Source of the DNA: Candidatus Sulfobium mesophilum
Lineage (GTDB): Bacteria; Nitrospirota; Thermodesulfovibrionia; Thermodesulfovibrionales; UBA6898
NCBI GenBank assembly: GCA_900302705.1
Contig: OUUY01000130.1
Coordinates: 1 to 49,977, forward strand
Length of the DNA: 49,977 nt
Reading direction: 5' to 3'
The first letter of the stretch is position 1. Every line of letters begins with the position of its first letter. Positions 40,216 to 48,551 of this stretch are shown piece after piece. A program made the translations under genes and the position numbers. Below the pieces are notes generated by a model. That model saw nothing but the letters and a program-made list of their open reading frames with translations. It was not told the DNA's origin and ran no database searches.

Positions 40216-41514
40216 ATGACCGATATGCTATTTGAAGAACTCGATATTCCTGACGCCGTCCTCAAAGGCATAAGGGCGGCAAACTTCACACAATGCACGC
40301 CTGTCCAGGCTGCTGCGCTGCCTGTGGCGCTTACAGGTAAAGATGTCGCTGTCCAGGCCCAGACAGGTACCGGTAAGACAGCTGTCTTTCTTATAACCCT
40401 TTTCTCCCGCATGCTCAGAAAGCCGGGCCTGGGGCGGGGACCATCGCCGCGTGCACTCATAGTGGCACCCACGAGGGAACTTGTCGCCCAGATAGACGCC
40501 GAGGCGCGAAGACTCGGTCAGTTCACGAACTTCTCAATAGCGCCTGTCTTTGGCGGCATGGATTACAAAAAACAAAAAGAATCCCTTGGCAAAGAAGTCG
40601 ATATTATCATCGGCACACCAGGCAGGCTGATCGACTACCTCAAGCAGCGGGTCTACAGCCTCAAAAAAACAGAGTTCCTTGTAATAGACGAGGCAGACCG
40701 AATGTTCGATATGGGATTTATCAGTGACCTGCGGTTTCTCCTGAGGCGGATGTCCCCATATGACAGGCGGCAGTCAATGCTCTTTTCAGCAACCTTGTCG
40801 GCAAGGGTAATGGAGCTGTGCTATGAGCACATGAACCTGCCTCAAAGAATCCAGATCTCACCGGAGCAGGTTACGGTGCAACTCGTCACCCAGGAACTTT
40901 ACCACGTCGGCAAGGATGAAAAGCCCGGACTTCTTTTGGGGATTCTAAGAAGGGAACCGCATGGCCGCATTCTGGTTTTTGTCAATATGAAGTCGACAGC
41001 CGAAAAACTCGAGGCCCTTTTCAAGGCAAATGAAATAGCTGCAGCATCGATCACTGGAGATCTGCCACAACTTAAACGAATGAAGATACTGTCCCGCTTC
41101 AAGGAAGGCAAACTGCCCATTCTTGTTGCGACTGACGTTGCAAGCCGTGGCCTGCACATAGAAGGCGTTACACACGTCATAAACTACGATCTGCCGCAAG
41201 ACAGCGAGGACTATGTTCACAGGATTGGGCGGACCGCCAGGGCAGGCGAAGCGGGGCAGGCGATAAGTTTCGCGTGCGAGGACTATGTATATGCACTTGA
41301 AGACATAGAGGAATACATAAGACAGAAGATACCCGTCAAGCCTGTCGAAGACAGCCTTGTGATAACGGATTATAGAAAGCCCGCCCAACATCTACGCAGA
41401 GACCATCCAGGCCCGTTTCGTGGGAAAATGATGAGCAGAGGCCATGGCGGCAAACAACAAAGCAGAGACGGTGGGAAAGGGAAGCATCCAAGAGGGCCCC
41501 GAAAAAAGGATTGA
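40216..41514 (+). CDS. DEAD-box ATP-dependent RNA helicase
   Basis: 432 residues with all helicase motifs: Q motif (CTPVQAAALP), AQTGTGKT, APTRELVAQ, GTPGRLIDYL, VIDEADRMFDMGF, SATL, ATDVASRGLHIEGV and HRIGRTARAG. The C-terminal 35 residues are basic and Gly/Lys/Arg-rich (MMSRGHGGKQQSRDGGKG), like RhlE/RhlB tails that bind RNA. It unwinds structured RNA in ribosome assembly or mRNA decay. Own promoter; ppnP follows after 31 bp. Confidence 0.95.
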   Translation: MTDMLFEELDIPDAVLKGIRAANFTQCTPVQAAALPVALTGKDVAVQAQTGTGKTAVFLITLFSRMLRKPGLGRGPSPRALIVAPTRELVAQIDAEARRLGQFTNFSIAPVFGGMDYKKQKESLGKEVDIIIGTPGRLIDYLKQRVYSLKKTEFLVIDEADRMFDMGFISDLRFLLRRMSPYDRRQSMLFSATLSARVMELCYEHMNLPQRIQISPEQVTVQLVTQELYHVGKDEKPGLLLGILRREPHGRILVFVNMKSTAEKLEALFKANEIAAASITGDLPQLKRMKILSRFKEGKLPILVATDVASRGLHIEGVTHVINYDLPQDSEDYVHRIGRTARAGEAGQAISFACEDYVYALEDIEEYIRQKIPVKPVEDSLVITDYRKPAQHLRRDHPGPFRGKMMSRGHGGKQQSRDGGKGKHPRGPRKKD

Positions 41515-41545
41515 CCTGATATTTTCAGAGACCAGGAGGTAAGTT

Positions 41546-41860
41546 ATGGATGAATTCAAAGGCGTCACTGTTGTCAGGAAGGCTAATGTCTATTTCGAGG
41601 GCAAGGTAACGAGCAGAACGATCCTGTTTGAAGACGGTTCCAAAAAGACACTCGGGATAATGTTGCCTGGAGAATATGAGTTTAATACCGAATACAAAGA
41701 GCTGATGGAAATCCTCTCAGGCGAACTTGAAGTGCTTATAGGGGGCAACTCCGAGTGGAAAGCGATAAAAGGAGGCGAGTCCTTCGAGGTTCCGGAAAAG
41801 TCGAAATTCAGAATGAATGTCATGAAGGTTACAGACTACTGTTGTTCTTTTCTAAAATAG
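41546..41860 (+). CDS. ppnP: Pyrimidine/purine nucleoside phosphorylase (DUF1255)
   Basis: 104 residues of the small cupin-like YaiE/PpnP family: [43 protein letters not shown] and [11 protein letters not shown]. It splits nucleosides with phosphate into base and ribose-1-phosphate, giving nucleotide salvage. It may share the helicase transcript and lies 12 bp before a PilZ gene. Ribosome site AGGAGG is strong. Confidence 0.93.
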   Translation: MDEFKGVTVVRKANVYFEGKVTSRTILFEDGSKKTLGIMLPGEYEFNTEYKELMEILSGELEVLIGGNSEWKAIKGGESFEVPEKSKFRMNVMKVTDYCCSFLK

Positions 41861-41872
41861 CTTAGAGTCGCG

Positions 41873-42469
41873 ATGGAAAAAAATGGAAAGAATACCATCA
41901 CCCGTGTCCCTGACAACGCGGTCAAAGTGAAGGAAGACGGGCAGTGGGCTGCCTTTTGGTCCAATCAGGAGAAATCTTTTTACTTCATATCCCTTGCCTG
42001 TCCGTCTTCCGTCCTCAGGTTTTCCATGGATGAACTGCTGACACTTGCGCAGAATCTTGAAATAGAGGCTTCTGCTGAAAAATATGCCGCTGCCATGCCG
42101 GTCGCAGAAGAGGGCATGATATCCACAGGTGCACGCGATAAAAGGCAGTTTAAGAGGTTCACCAGACGGTGTGAAGCCGAATTCACCTGTCAAGGTGTCT
42201 TAAAAAGAGGCATCGCCAGCGATTTTTCGATAAACGGCCTTTTCATAAGAACAAATAATCCGTTTGCCCCCGATGAGGTCATCGATGTCCTGGTCCATCT
42301 TCCTGACGATAGCGTGTCTTCACTTCAAGGGCATGTAATGAGGTCGATGAAAAACCCTCTTGGAAATATAGTCGGCACAATAACAAAAGAATATAAAAAC
42401 GGCATGGGCATAGAGATTACCAAAAAAGACGCTGTCTATCTTCACTTCATCAGATCCCTTGTCAAATAA
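41873..42469 (+). CDS. PilZ-domain protein (c-di-GMP receptor)
   Basis: 198 residues. The C-terminal half is a PilZ domain: DKRQFKRFTRRCEAEF holds the RxxxR motif and ASDFSINGLFIRT the (D/N)xSxxG motif. The N-terminal half (about 1-85) is an unrecognised domain, VPDNAVKVKEDGQWAAFW onward. Such proteins bind c-di-GMP and act on motility, secretion or polysaccharide machinery. A PAS-PAS-GGDEF-EAL gene lies 1.3 kb downstream. The gene ends at a clear hairpin. Confidence 0.88.
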   Translation: MEKNGKNTITRVPDNAVKVKEDGQWAAFWSNQEKSFYFISLACPSSVLRFSMDELLTLAQNLEIEASAEKYAAAMPVAEEGMISTGARDKRQFKRFTRRCEAEFTCQGVLKRGIASDFSINGLFIRTNNPFAPDEVIDVLVHLPDDSVSSLQGHVMRSMKNPLGNIVGTITKEYKNGMGIEITKKDAVYLHFIRSLVK

Positions 42470-42492
42470 CAGTCGGGTTCCAATCCCGACTG
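42470..42492 (+). terminator. Hairpin after the PilZ gene
   Basis: CAGTCGGG and CCCGACTG form a perfect 8-bp stem with a 7-nt loop directly after the stop codon. The tail (CCTTACTTCTC) is only moderately T-rich. Confidence 0.6.
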
Positions 42493-42522
42493 CCTTACTT
42501 CTCAATGACTTCTCAACAGTTT

Positions 42523-42553
42523 TTGAAGAATAAACCGTCTTATCCTGTATAAT
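42523..42553 (+). promoter_or_regulatory. Candidate promoter of the tandem Usp gene
   Basis: A perfect TATAAT at 42548-42553 preceded by TTGAAG (42523-42528) at a longish 19-bp spacing. Confidence 0.4.
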
Positions 42554-42613
42554 TTTATAAGAAGACGCCGCGACGCCCTTAGAAGGTACTTCGTCATGAA
42601 GGAGGAACTTTAG

Positions 42614-43501
42614 ATGGTCCAGATTACAGGCTTAAAGAACATACTGATCTGCACAGATGGCTCGGAATTCAGTGGAGGGGCCATTCGGGAGGGCCTCAGA
42701 CTCGTCAAGAAAACCGGGGCAAGAGTCGCTGTGGTTTCGGTTATAGATTTTAATCCTGAGTTGCAGGCGCTCGCGCCCGACCTTGTCGACAAAATGGAGA
42801 CGGACATCAGAAAACATCTCAGCGTAATCAGGGAGGAGGCGGCAAGGGAGTCTATAGAGTTAGAGGCTTTTACTCGCCTTAGCACGACTCCTTATATCGA
42901 GATCGCTAAAGAGGCTGAAAGAACCGGCGCTGATCTGATAGTTATGGGAAGGCGCGGAAAAACGGGGCTGAAGAGGCTGCTTATGGGCAGCGTCACAAAG
43001 AGGGTCATCGGACACGCACCATGTAGCGTCCTGGTCGTTCCCCGCGAGGCGAAACTTGAATGCAAGAAAATCCTTTGTGCTGTCGACGGCTCCGTTTACG
43101 CCAATGCCGCAGCGGCTGAGGCGGTCATGATCTCCAAGCGCTGCGGGGCCGATCTGACATTAATCTCCGTGGTCCATGCTGAGACTGCCTCTGCCTTCGA
43201 CATAGTGCATTCACAAATGCACCACGATCTCATCGCGGAAAATGAACTCAGGGTCGCAGAATCGGGCCTTAAATCAGCAAAGGAGTTTGCAGAGAAAGAA
43301 GACGTAAGATGTGAAAGCATTGTCCTTGCGGGAAAACCGTACGAGGTTATCGTTAACTCCGCGCTGAAAAAAAGCGCTGACCTCATCGTCATGGGCAGCC
43401 ACGGAAGGACCGGGGTGGACAAGCTCCTCATGGGCAGCGTTGCGGAGAGAGTCGTCGGGAACTCAGAATGCGCGGTGCTTGTCGTGAAGGCCCGGAAATA
43501 G
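42614..43501 (+). CDS. Tandem universal stress protein (two Usp domains), second
   Basis: 295 residues. Domain 1 starts NILICTDGSEFSGGAI and has GRRGKTGLKRLLMGS; domain 2 starts KKILCAVDGSVYANAA and has GSHGRTGVDKLLMGS. Both nucleotide motifs are complete. It is monocistronic with its own promoter. It is closest in layout to the tandem Usp at 39156, and the first half also resembles the UspA at 33277 (VVSVIDFNPELQALAP against VISVVEVNPEYEALAP), pointing to local duplication. Confidence 0.93.
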   Translation: MVQITGLKNILICTDGSEFSGGAIREGLRLVKKTGARVAVVSVIDFNPELQALAPDLVDKMETDIRKHLSVIREEAARESIELEAFTRLSTTPYIEIAKEAERTGADLIVMGRRGKTGLKRLLMGSVTKRVIGHAPCSVLVVPREAKLECKKILCAVDGSVYANAAAAEAVMISKRCGADLTLISVVHAETASAFDIVHSQMHHDLIAENELRVAESGLKSAKEFAEKEDVRCESIVLAGKPYEVIVNSALKKSADLIVMGSHGRTGVDKLLMGSVAERVVGNSECAVLVVKARK

Positions 43502-43692
43502 AAAGCTCTGTCTGAGATTTTAGGAATTTCGTTCACATCAACATTGTTGCCCTTCAATCTCACATAAAGCTCTTTTTTGAGAACCACTGTATAGCAGTAA
43601 ACAACCGCAAAAAGAATTCAGTTCTTTCGTTTGGCAATCATAAAAAAAATGATGTATATTTTAGACGATCACTGAGTAGATGAGTCATACGG

Positions 43693-43782
43693 ATGAGAAA
43701 GGGGAACAATCCTCAAATGAATCGTGGTAAATTGAGGCGCCTTGCTCGGGCGGATGTGAACTGCAAATATGAAGCAATATGA
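43693..43782 (+). CDS. Possible 29-residue upstream ORF overlapping the GGDEF-EAL start
   Basis: An ATG at 43693 (second in-frame ATG at 43717, after AAAGGGGA) opens a basic peptide (MRKGNNPQMNRGKLRRLA...) that ends 14 bp inside the GGDEF-EAL gene. It could couple translation of that gene. No homology recognised; may be chance. Confidence 0.25.
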   Translation: MRKGNNPQMNRGKLRRLARADVNCKYEAI

Positions 43783-45859
43783 TCCCGTAGAGGCACAGAG
43801 CATTCCTAAAAAAGCGCTTGATGTGATGCAAATCGGCGTCACGATTTCAGACGTGAATGATAAAATTCTTTATGTCAACGCTGCCGACGCTGAAATGCAT
43901 GGCTACACAGTCGAGGAACTATTAGGCAAAGATATAAGAATCTTTGCCCGGCCAGGGGAAAGGAGACCCCTGGACCCTGACAAGCTGAAATCTTTAAAGA
44001 ACTGGCGGCGGGAAAGCATCAATGTGCGAAAAGATGGAAGCAGTTTCCCTGTACAACTGATGTCGGATGTTCTTACAGGTGCGGGGCAGGAAATCATCGG
44101 CATGATAACAACCTGCGAAGATATCACTCATCGAAAGAAAATTGAGGCAGAGCTGAGGGAGAGTGAACAGAAATATCGGTCCCTCGTGGATTCTACCGAC
44201 GATTCCATATACCTGGTCGATAGCGCTTGCAGATACCTCTTCATGAACAAAAAACATTCATTAAGAACAGGAATCCCACAAAGTGAATACCTTGGAAGAT
44301 CATACGCTTACTTTCATTCTCCTGAAGCTGCAAGCGTTTTTAAAAGAAATATTGATGTGGTATTTCAGGAGGGCCAATCAATTCAGCGTGAATATAAGAG
44401 TGAAAGAGACGACCAATACTTTCTTCAGACTCTGAGTCCCATCAGGGATCAAAATGGGGGAATAAAGGCTGTCACGGTAATATCAAAAAACATAACTGAA
44501 CACCGACGGACTGAAGAACGGGTTCGTTTCCTGGCTTACTTTGACAGCCTGACAGGCCTGCCAAATCGCCTTTTCTTCAGAGAGCTTCTCGACAAGGCTA
44601 TATCACTCGCAAAACAGCATGAGCGACTGCTGGCGTTACTGTTTCTGGACCTGGATGATTTCAAACGCATTAATGACACGCTCGGTCACGACATAGGTGA
44701 CGAGCTTCTGCAGGCGATCGCTGCCAGACTGTTGAAATCGACAAGGGCCTCAGACTGCATTACCCGACCGGATGAGAACATGACTCACGGCACATTATCG
44801 CGGCTGGGCGGGGATGAGTTCATTTTACTCTTGACCGAGATTGCCGATGTCCAGGATGCGGGGTTAGTGGCCCGGCGATTACTTGATGTCATATCAGAGC
44901 CATACATCCTGAAAGGACACTCGGTGATCACTACTTCGAGCATCGGTATAGCCTTGTATCCTTTTGACGGAGAAGACGCCAAGAACTTGCTTAAACATGC
45001 CGATTTAGCCATGTACCATGCAAAGGAAATGGGTAAGAATAATTTCAGATACTACACGGAATCAATGAAGACTTCTGCTTTTGCGCGTTTGAAGATGGAA
45101 GGGGAACTTAATATAGCTTTACAAAGCGATCAATTCTCGATTCATTATCAGGCATCGCTGGATGTCCGTTCAAGGAAAATAATTGGTTCAGAAGCGCTTA
45201 TCCGATGGCAGCATCCGGAAAAAGCGCTGATTTCACCGTCAGGATTCATTCCCACGGCTGAGGATACCGGGCAGATAGTGTCTATTGACGAATGGGTGCT
45301 GCGAAGGGCTTGCCTGCAGAATAAGGCATGGCAGAAATCCGGATTGGAACCGATTGTTGTGGCTGTAAATCTCTCTACAGCTCATTTTGAGAATCAGAAA
45401 TTAATTGAAATGGTGAAACAGGCCCTGCATGATGCCGAGTTGGATCCCCGATACCTGCAATTGGAAATCACCGAAAGCAAGATAATGAAAAACCCTGTGA
45501 CCGCTATCGCATCGCTGAATAAATTGAAATCGATGGGGATAAGAATCGCGCTCGATGATTTCGGCACAGGCCACTCCTCTTTAAGCTATCTGAGACAAAT
45601 CCCTTTAGACTACGTAAAGATCGACCGTTCTTTTGTCGGAAATATCGAAACAAGTCCCTATGATGCCACTATAATCAAATCAATTATAGCTTTGGCACAC
45701 AGTCTTAACTTTAAAGTCATTGCGGAAGGCGTGGAGACAGAGCAGCAGCTGACTTTCTTGCGTAAACACGATTGCGATGAAATGCAGGGCTACCTTTTCA
45801 GCAAACCGATGCCGGCAGGGGAATTCTCACAGCTCTTGAAAGAAGGATACACTTTGTAA
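43769..45859 (+). CDS. PAS-PAS-GGDEF-EAL c-di-GMP turnover protein
   Basis: 696 residues, no membrane span. Two PAS domains (about 15-125 and 140-250, with ITTCEDITHRKK and ISKNITEHRRTEER as PAC ends), a GGDEF domain (about 255-430; LGGDEF intact, with a 12-residue insertion before it) and an EAL domain (about 440-690; SEALIRW, EITESK, LDDFGTGHSSL, KIDRSFV, AEGVET). Both catalytic signatures are complete, so it may make and break c-di-GMP, with PAS domains sensing redox, gas or light. A PilZ receptor is close by. Confidence 0.95.
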   Translation: MKQYDPVEAQSIPKKALDVMQIGVTISDVNDKILYVNAADAEMHGYTVEELLGKDIRIFARPGERRPLDPDKLKSLKNWRRESINVRKDGSSFPVQLMSDVLTGAGQEIIGMITTCEDITHRKKIEAELRESEQKYRSLVDSTDDSIYLVDSACRYLFMNKKHSLRTGIPQSEYLGRSYAYFHSPEAASVFKRNIDVVFQEGQSIQREYKSERDDQYFLQTLSPIRDQNGGIKAVTVISKNITEHRRTEERVRFLAYFDSLTGLPNRLFFRELLDKAISLAKQHERLLALLFLDLDDFKRINDTLGHDIGDELLQAIAARLLKSTRASDCITRPDENMTHGTLSRLGGDEFILLLTEIADVQDAGLVARRLLDVISEPYILKGHSVITTSSIGIALYPFDGEDAKNLLKHADLAMYHAKEMGKNNFRYYTESMKTSAFARLKMEGELNIALQSDQFSIHYQASLDVRSRKIIGSEALIRWQHPEKALISPSGFIPTAEDTGQIVSIDEWVLRRACLQNKAWQKSGLEPIVVAVNLSTAHFENQKLIEMVKQALHDAELDPRYLQLEITESKIMKNPVTAIASLNKLKSMGIRIALDDFGTGHSSLSYLRQIPLDYVKIDRSFVGNIETSPYDATIIKSIIALAHSLNFKVIAEGVETEQQLTFLRKHDCDEMQGYLFSKPMPAGEFSQLLKEGYTL

Positions 45860-45931
45860 AGTCAAAAGAAACCAGCTTCGCCGACCCGCCTCGCCAGCCG
45901 ATTATGACAGTTACCTGAGAATTCCTTAAGT

Positions 45932-46102
45932 CTATACCGCCTCGCCCTCATCATTATTATCGTCATCGCTGTCGGCAAAAAGGAAGGGATAGTCTTTTTC
46001 TAATCTCAGAAAAAGAGAAAATTTTTCTTCATTTGACATTGTCTGATAGAGAGACGAATCCTTTAGTATCGAATCCAGAATTTTGGCCTTGCCCCTATCC
46101 AT
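45932..46102 (-). CDS. Small acidic protein (56 residues)
   Basis: ATG at 46102, GAGGT ribosome site with 7-8 nt spacing, TAG stop. The N-terminal 40 residues (MDRGKAKILDSILKDSSLYQ, then EEKFSLFLRLEKDYPFLF) look helical and protein-like; the tail DSDDDNNDEGEAV is strongly acidic. No family recognised. It lies downstream of a region with repeated GTAGCATT and a TGTAAC/GTTACA palindrome. Confidence 0.65.
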   Translation of the reverse strand: MDRGKAKILDSILKDSSLYQTMSNEEKFSLFLRLEKDYPFLFADSDDDNNDEGEAV

Positions 46103-46258
46103 TTATGTACCTCAGTCTGTGACACTACAAGTTACATGCCATATTAAGGCTTACAATAAACGAAAAATCAGTGAACTTGGTTATCTTTGATTTCTTTAGA
46201 AATTACGAGCATTAGCTCATGGTAGTTACAGATAATCCGGCGGTTATTCTTCTGACTA

Positions 46259-46297
46259 TGTAACAATATGTAGCATTATGTTACAAAACGTAGCATT
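46259..46297. promoter_or_regulatory. Repeated regulatory-type sites
   Basis: TGTAAC (46259-46264) and GTTACA (46280-46285) form an inverted repeat with a 15-bp centre. GTAGCATT occurs twice, at 46270 and 46290, exactly 20 bp apart. Two helical turns suggest cooperative binding of a regulator, probably for the small acidic gene. Confidence 0.35.
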
Positions 46298-46332
46298 TCA
46301 TGGCACTCTAAAAAGGAGCCTTCATGTAGTCC

Positions 46333-46810
46333 TTATTTCTTAATCATCAGTTCTCCTGCCCTGATCGTCCAGAAATCATCCGAAAGATCCCTGTCTGAAA
46401 GATAGTCATACGGCATGGTGAAGTAGCCCTTCATGCCCCAGCCGCTTCCCCCAGGAATTTCGCACAATAAACCTCTTTCCGGCATCGTTATAGCCCACAG
46501 CCAAAACCGCATGACCTCCCATGACCTGTTCCCTGGGTTTAGGCATATTAACTATGCCGGTCTTTGCCACCTGATCAGATTCAAAACTTTCATATACAGT
46601 AAAGCCACACACAAAAGGAAAAACCTCGGCAAGACATGACTTCATCTCACCCAGAGTCTGGATGCGGTGGTACGAAGTCATCTGCCGATTAAGCGCCTCT
46701 TTGTAACATGAGGCAGTCGGCTTCACAGCGAACTTCGACACAATATAGGGCCATTTCTTTTCCGTGCATGCGCCCTGCTTTGCCAGGGTCTTTATTCCGT
46801 CACGTTTCAT
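46333..46810 (-). pseudogene. Papain-like (C1A) cysteine peptidase remnant, truncated and frameshifted
   Basis: The visible part covers the C-terminal lobe: DGIKTLAKQGACTEKKWPY, GGHAVLAVGYND (catalytic His) and RNSWG (active-site Asn). The N-terminal part with the catalytic Cys is absent; upstream sequence in frame is unrelated. One extra base near 46444 shifts the frame after NSWGK; read in the next frame the protein continues GWGMKGYFTMPYDYLSD... to a proper end and the stop at 46333. Two independent defects indicate decay, unless the shift is a sequencing error. Confidence 0.8.
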
Positions 46811-46865
46811 GGCCCCATTGCGTATTTCCGGAAAAATGTCGCCAGAAAGTTTCTGACCTGTTCTA

Positions 46866-47165
46866 TTATTTGTCCGTTTGTTCCTGGCCTACCGGATTAA
46901 TGGCGGTACTTCTGGTAATGCTCTCTTCGAGCTGTTTTACCCTTTTTTTCTGCTCTCGTAAATCAAGACTTTTTCTCAATAGCGATGGAACTGAAATGAG
47001 TAAGCCGACAAGTAAACCTAAAGTAAATACGACGATCAAAATCAAGGCAAGAGAGCCTTCATAATGGAATGAAAGGAAGCTGACAGTGACAATAGCTGAG
47101 TTTTGCAATGAAAAAAGAACTATTGCAATTGCTATCAAAAGTGCCAGGATAATAAAAAATTTCAT
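46866..47165 (-). CDS. LapA-domain (DUF1049) inner-membrane protein
   Basis: 99 residues from the ATG at 47165 behind GGGGGGAT; a longer frame to 47258 lacks support. Two membrane spans (FFIILALLIAIAIVLFSL and LALILIVVFTLGLLVGLLI) flank the LapA loop NSAIVTVSFLSFHYEGS; a coiled-coil tail follows. LapA in E. coli works with LapB in controlling LpxC and LPS; no lapB is visible here. Confidence 0.85.
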   Translation of the reverse strand: MKFFIILALLIAIAIVLFSLQNSAIVTVSFLSFHYEGSLALILIVVFTLGLLVGLLISVPSLLRKSLDLREQKKRVKQLEESITRSTAINPVGQEQTDK

Positions 47166-47394
47166 GAAAGCATCCCCCCGATTTTTTAACATTTTATCAT
47201 AAATAGAAGTGCAGTCATAGTAAAATGGCCTGATAATTCCAATGATTACCCGGTGCAATTACATATGATAAACAGAGTGAGGTCATGCAGCAAGAATGCC
47301 GCTGGCGCAGCGTTAATCAGCAGACCGGCAGGTTATCCTGTCCCACGCAGGGGAAACAACCCGCCGACTGACTGTCTGAAACACTAACATCCAG

Positions 47395-47577
47395 TCAGAT
47401 TACTGCCGCTCCGGAAACCGGTTTCACCCTTTTCGGGCAATAGAGCACAGGACAGTTTTCGCAGTTCTCATTGGAGTCAGTCTCAAGACCAAAAGGGATC
47501 AGTTCCCCGCATTCACACTTCCATCCTTTAGTTGTTTGAACTGACAGCATATTTTCACAAAAAGGACATTTCAGCAT
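47395..47577 (-). CDS. Small zinc-ribbon-like protein
   Basis: 60 residues with seven cysteines in metal-binding spacing: CPFC, CEC, CENC and YC. The pattern of two ribbon knuckles predicts one zinc site and perhaps a second. Ribosome site GAGGG at 8-nt spacing. It is divergent from the DUF2249 gene, and a CRP/FNR-type palindrome lies between them, 69 bp from its start. No family recognised. Confidence 0.72.
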   Translation of the reverse strand: MLKCPFCENMLSVQTTKGWKCECGELIPFGLETDSNENCENCPVLYCPKRVKPVSGAAVI

Positions 47578-47645
47578 GTTATTTACCCTCTTTCAGCCTC
47601 CACGCCGGAGGATATATTTATCTTACGTGATAAAATCGCATTAAT

Positions 47646-47663
47646 TTATGACCTGAATCATAA
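47646..47663 (+). promoter_or_regulatory. CRP/FNR-type operator and promoter of the DUF2249 gene
   Basis: TTATGACCTGAATCATAA is a 6+6 perfect inverted repeat with TGA-N6-TCA cores. A -10-like TAAACT (47684-47689) follows after 20 bp, placing the site near -41.5, as in class II activation. Site and spacing match those at the octaheme cytochrome promoter (15819-15836). Confidence 0.68.
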
Positions 47664-47745
47664 TGTCGGACGTGCCAGGGTGATAAACTTAATATGGATC
47701 CTATAAGTTTAATGTTAATGCAGGTATTTTGAAGGAGGCAAGACT

Positions 47746-47967
47746 ATGAAAGAGCTGAACGTTATAACTATCGCACCACGGGAAAGACATCCGCTTATCT
47801 TCAACACCTTTGATGAGCTGCCGGCTGGCGAGGCCTTTATCCTGATAAATGATCATGACCCGAAGCCGCTATATTATCAGTTCCTGCATGAAAGAGAAGG
47901 GTTGTTCAGTTGGGAGTATCTTCAGGAGGGACCTCAGCAATGGAAAGTGAGGATCTCCAAGACCTGA
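47746..47967 (+). CDS. DUF2249-domain protein
   Basis: 73 residues of the DUF2249 family: IAPRERHPLIFNTFDELPAG and FILINDHDPKPLYYQF, ending in WKVRI. Members occur alone or fused to hemerythrin-like domains and are often near nitric-oxide and denitrification genes, with no proven activity. Its promoter carries the same CRP/FNR-type site as the octaheme cytochrome, which fits a nitrogen-oxide or redox response. Strong AAGGAGG site. Confidence 0.92.
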   Translation: MKELNVITIAPRERHPLIFNTFDELPAGEAFILINDHDPKPLYYQFLHEREGLFSWEYLQEGPQQWKVRISKT

Positions 47968-48190
47968 GATAAAACTGCTGAGCCGTTCGGACGAGTCCAT
48001 CACGTCGCCCTCCTCAGCGCTGCATGCCAGGCTGCGATCATTATTGTTTGTAACCGTTATTTTTCTCTATTCTCAATATCTGCTATCATTAAGACGAGAT
48101 AAGGCAATCCTCGTCAAGACTCAGATAAAAGCAACAGCCACATGAGTCCTGCAGATCGTCAGGAGGCTGCGATATCTGGAGGTAATGCTT

Positions 48191-48460
48191 ATGTGTAGAA
48201 ACATCAAGACCCTCTTTAATTTCGAACCGCCAGTGACGGACGAAGAAATCCGTGGGGCTGCACTACAATTCGTGAGAAAAGTAAGCGGTTTCAATAAACC
48301 GTCGAAGGCCAACGAAGCTGTATTTTTTGCGGCTGTTGAACAGGTGGCAGCCGCATCCAGAAACCTTTTGAGCTCACTTGAGACAAATGCGCCGCCGAGG
48401 CATCGCGCGGAAGAGGCTGCCACGGCACGAGCACGCGCTGCGAAAAGGTTTCCGGGGTGA
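48191..48460 (+). CDS. DUF2277-domain protein
   Basis: 89 residues starting MCRNIKTLFNFEPPVTDEEI, then VRKVSGFNKPSKANEAVFFA and an Ala/Arg-rich end (EEAATARARAAKRF). This is the DUF2277 pattern, a small cytoplasmic family of unknown function. The ATG at 48191 is 8 nt from GGAGG; the ATG at 48185 is too close to it and is rejected. Confidence 0.92.
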   Translation: MCRNIKTLFNFEPPVTDEEIRGAALQFVRKVSGFNKPSKANEAVFFAAVEQVAAASRNLLSSLETNAPPRHRAEEAATARARAAKRFPG

Positions 48461-48551
48461 AAAGCTTGAGTAGTTTTGTCCGTTGACTGCGGGGGCGACT
48501 TCCGTCTATGCTACGTGAGTTGCCCATTATCATCTTGTAAAAGGAGATTTC

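Noticed and set aside
47285-47371. 28-residue plus-strand ORF between lapA-like and zinc-ribbon genes
   Set aside because: Ribosome site too close to the ATG and sequence is not protein-like.
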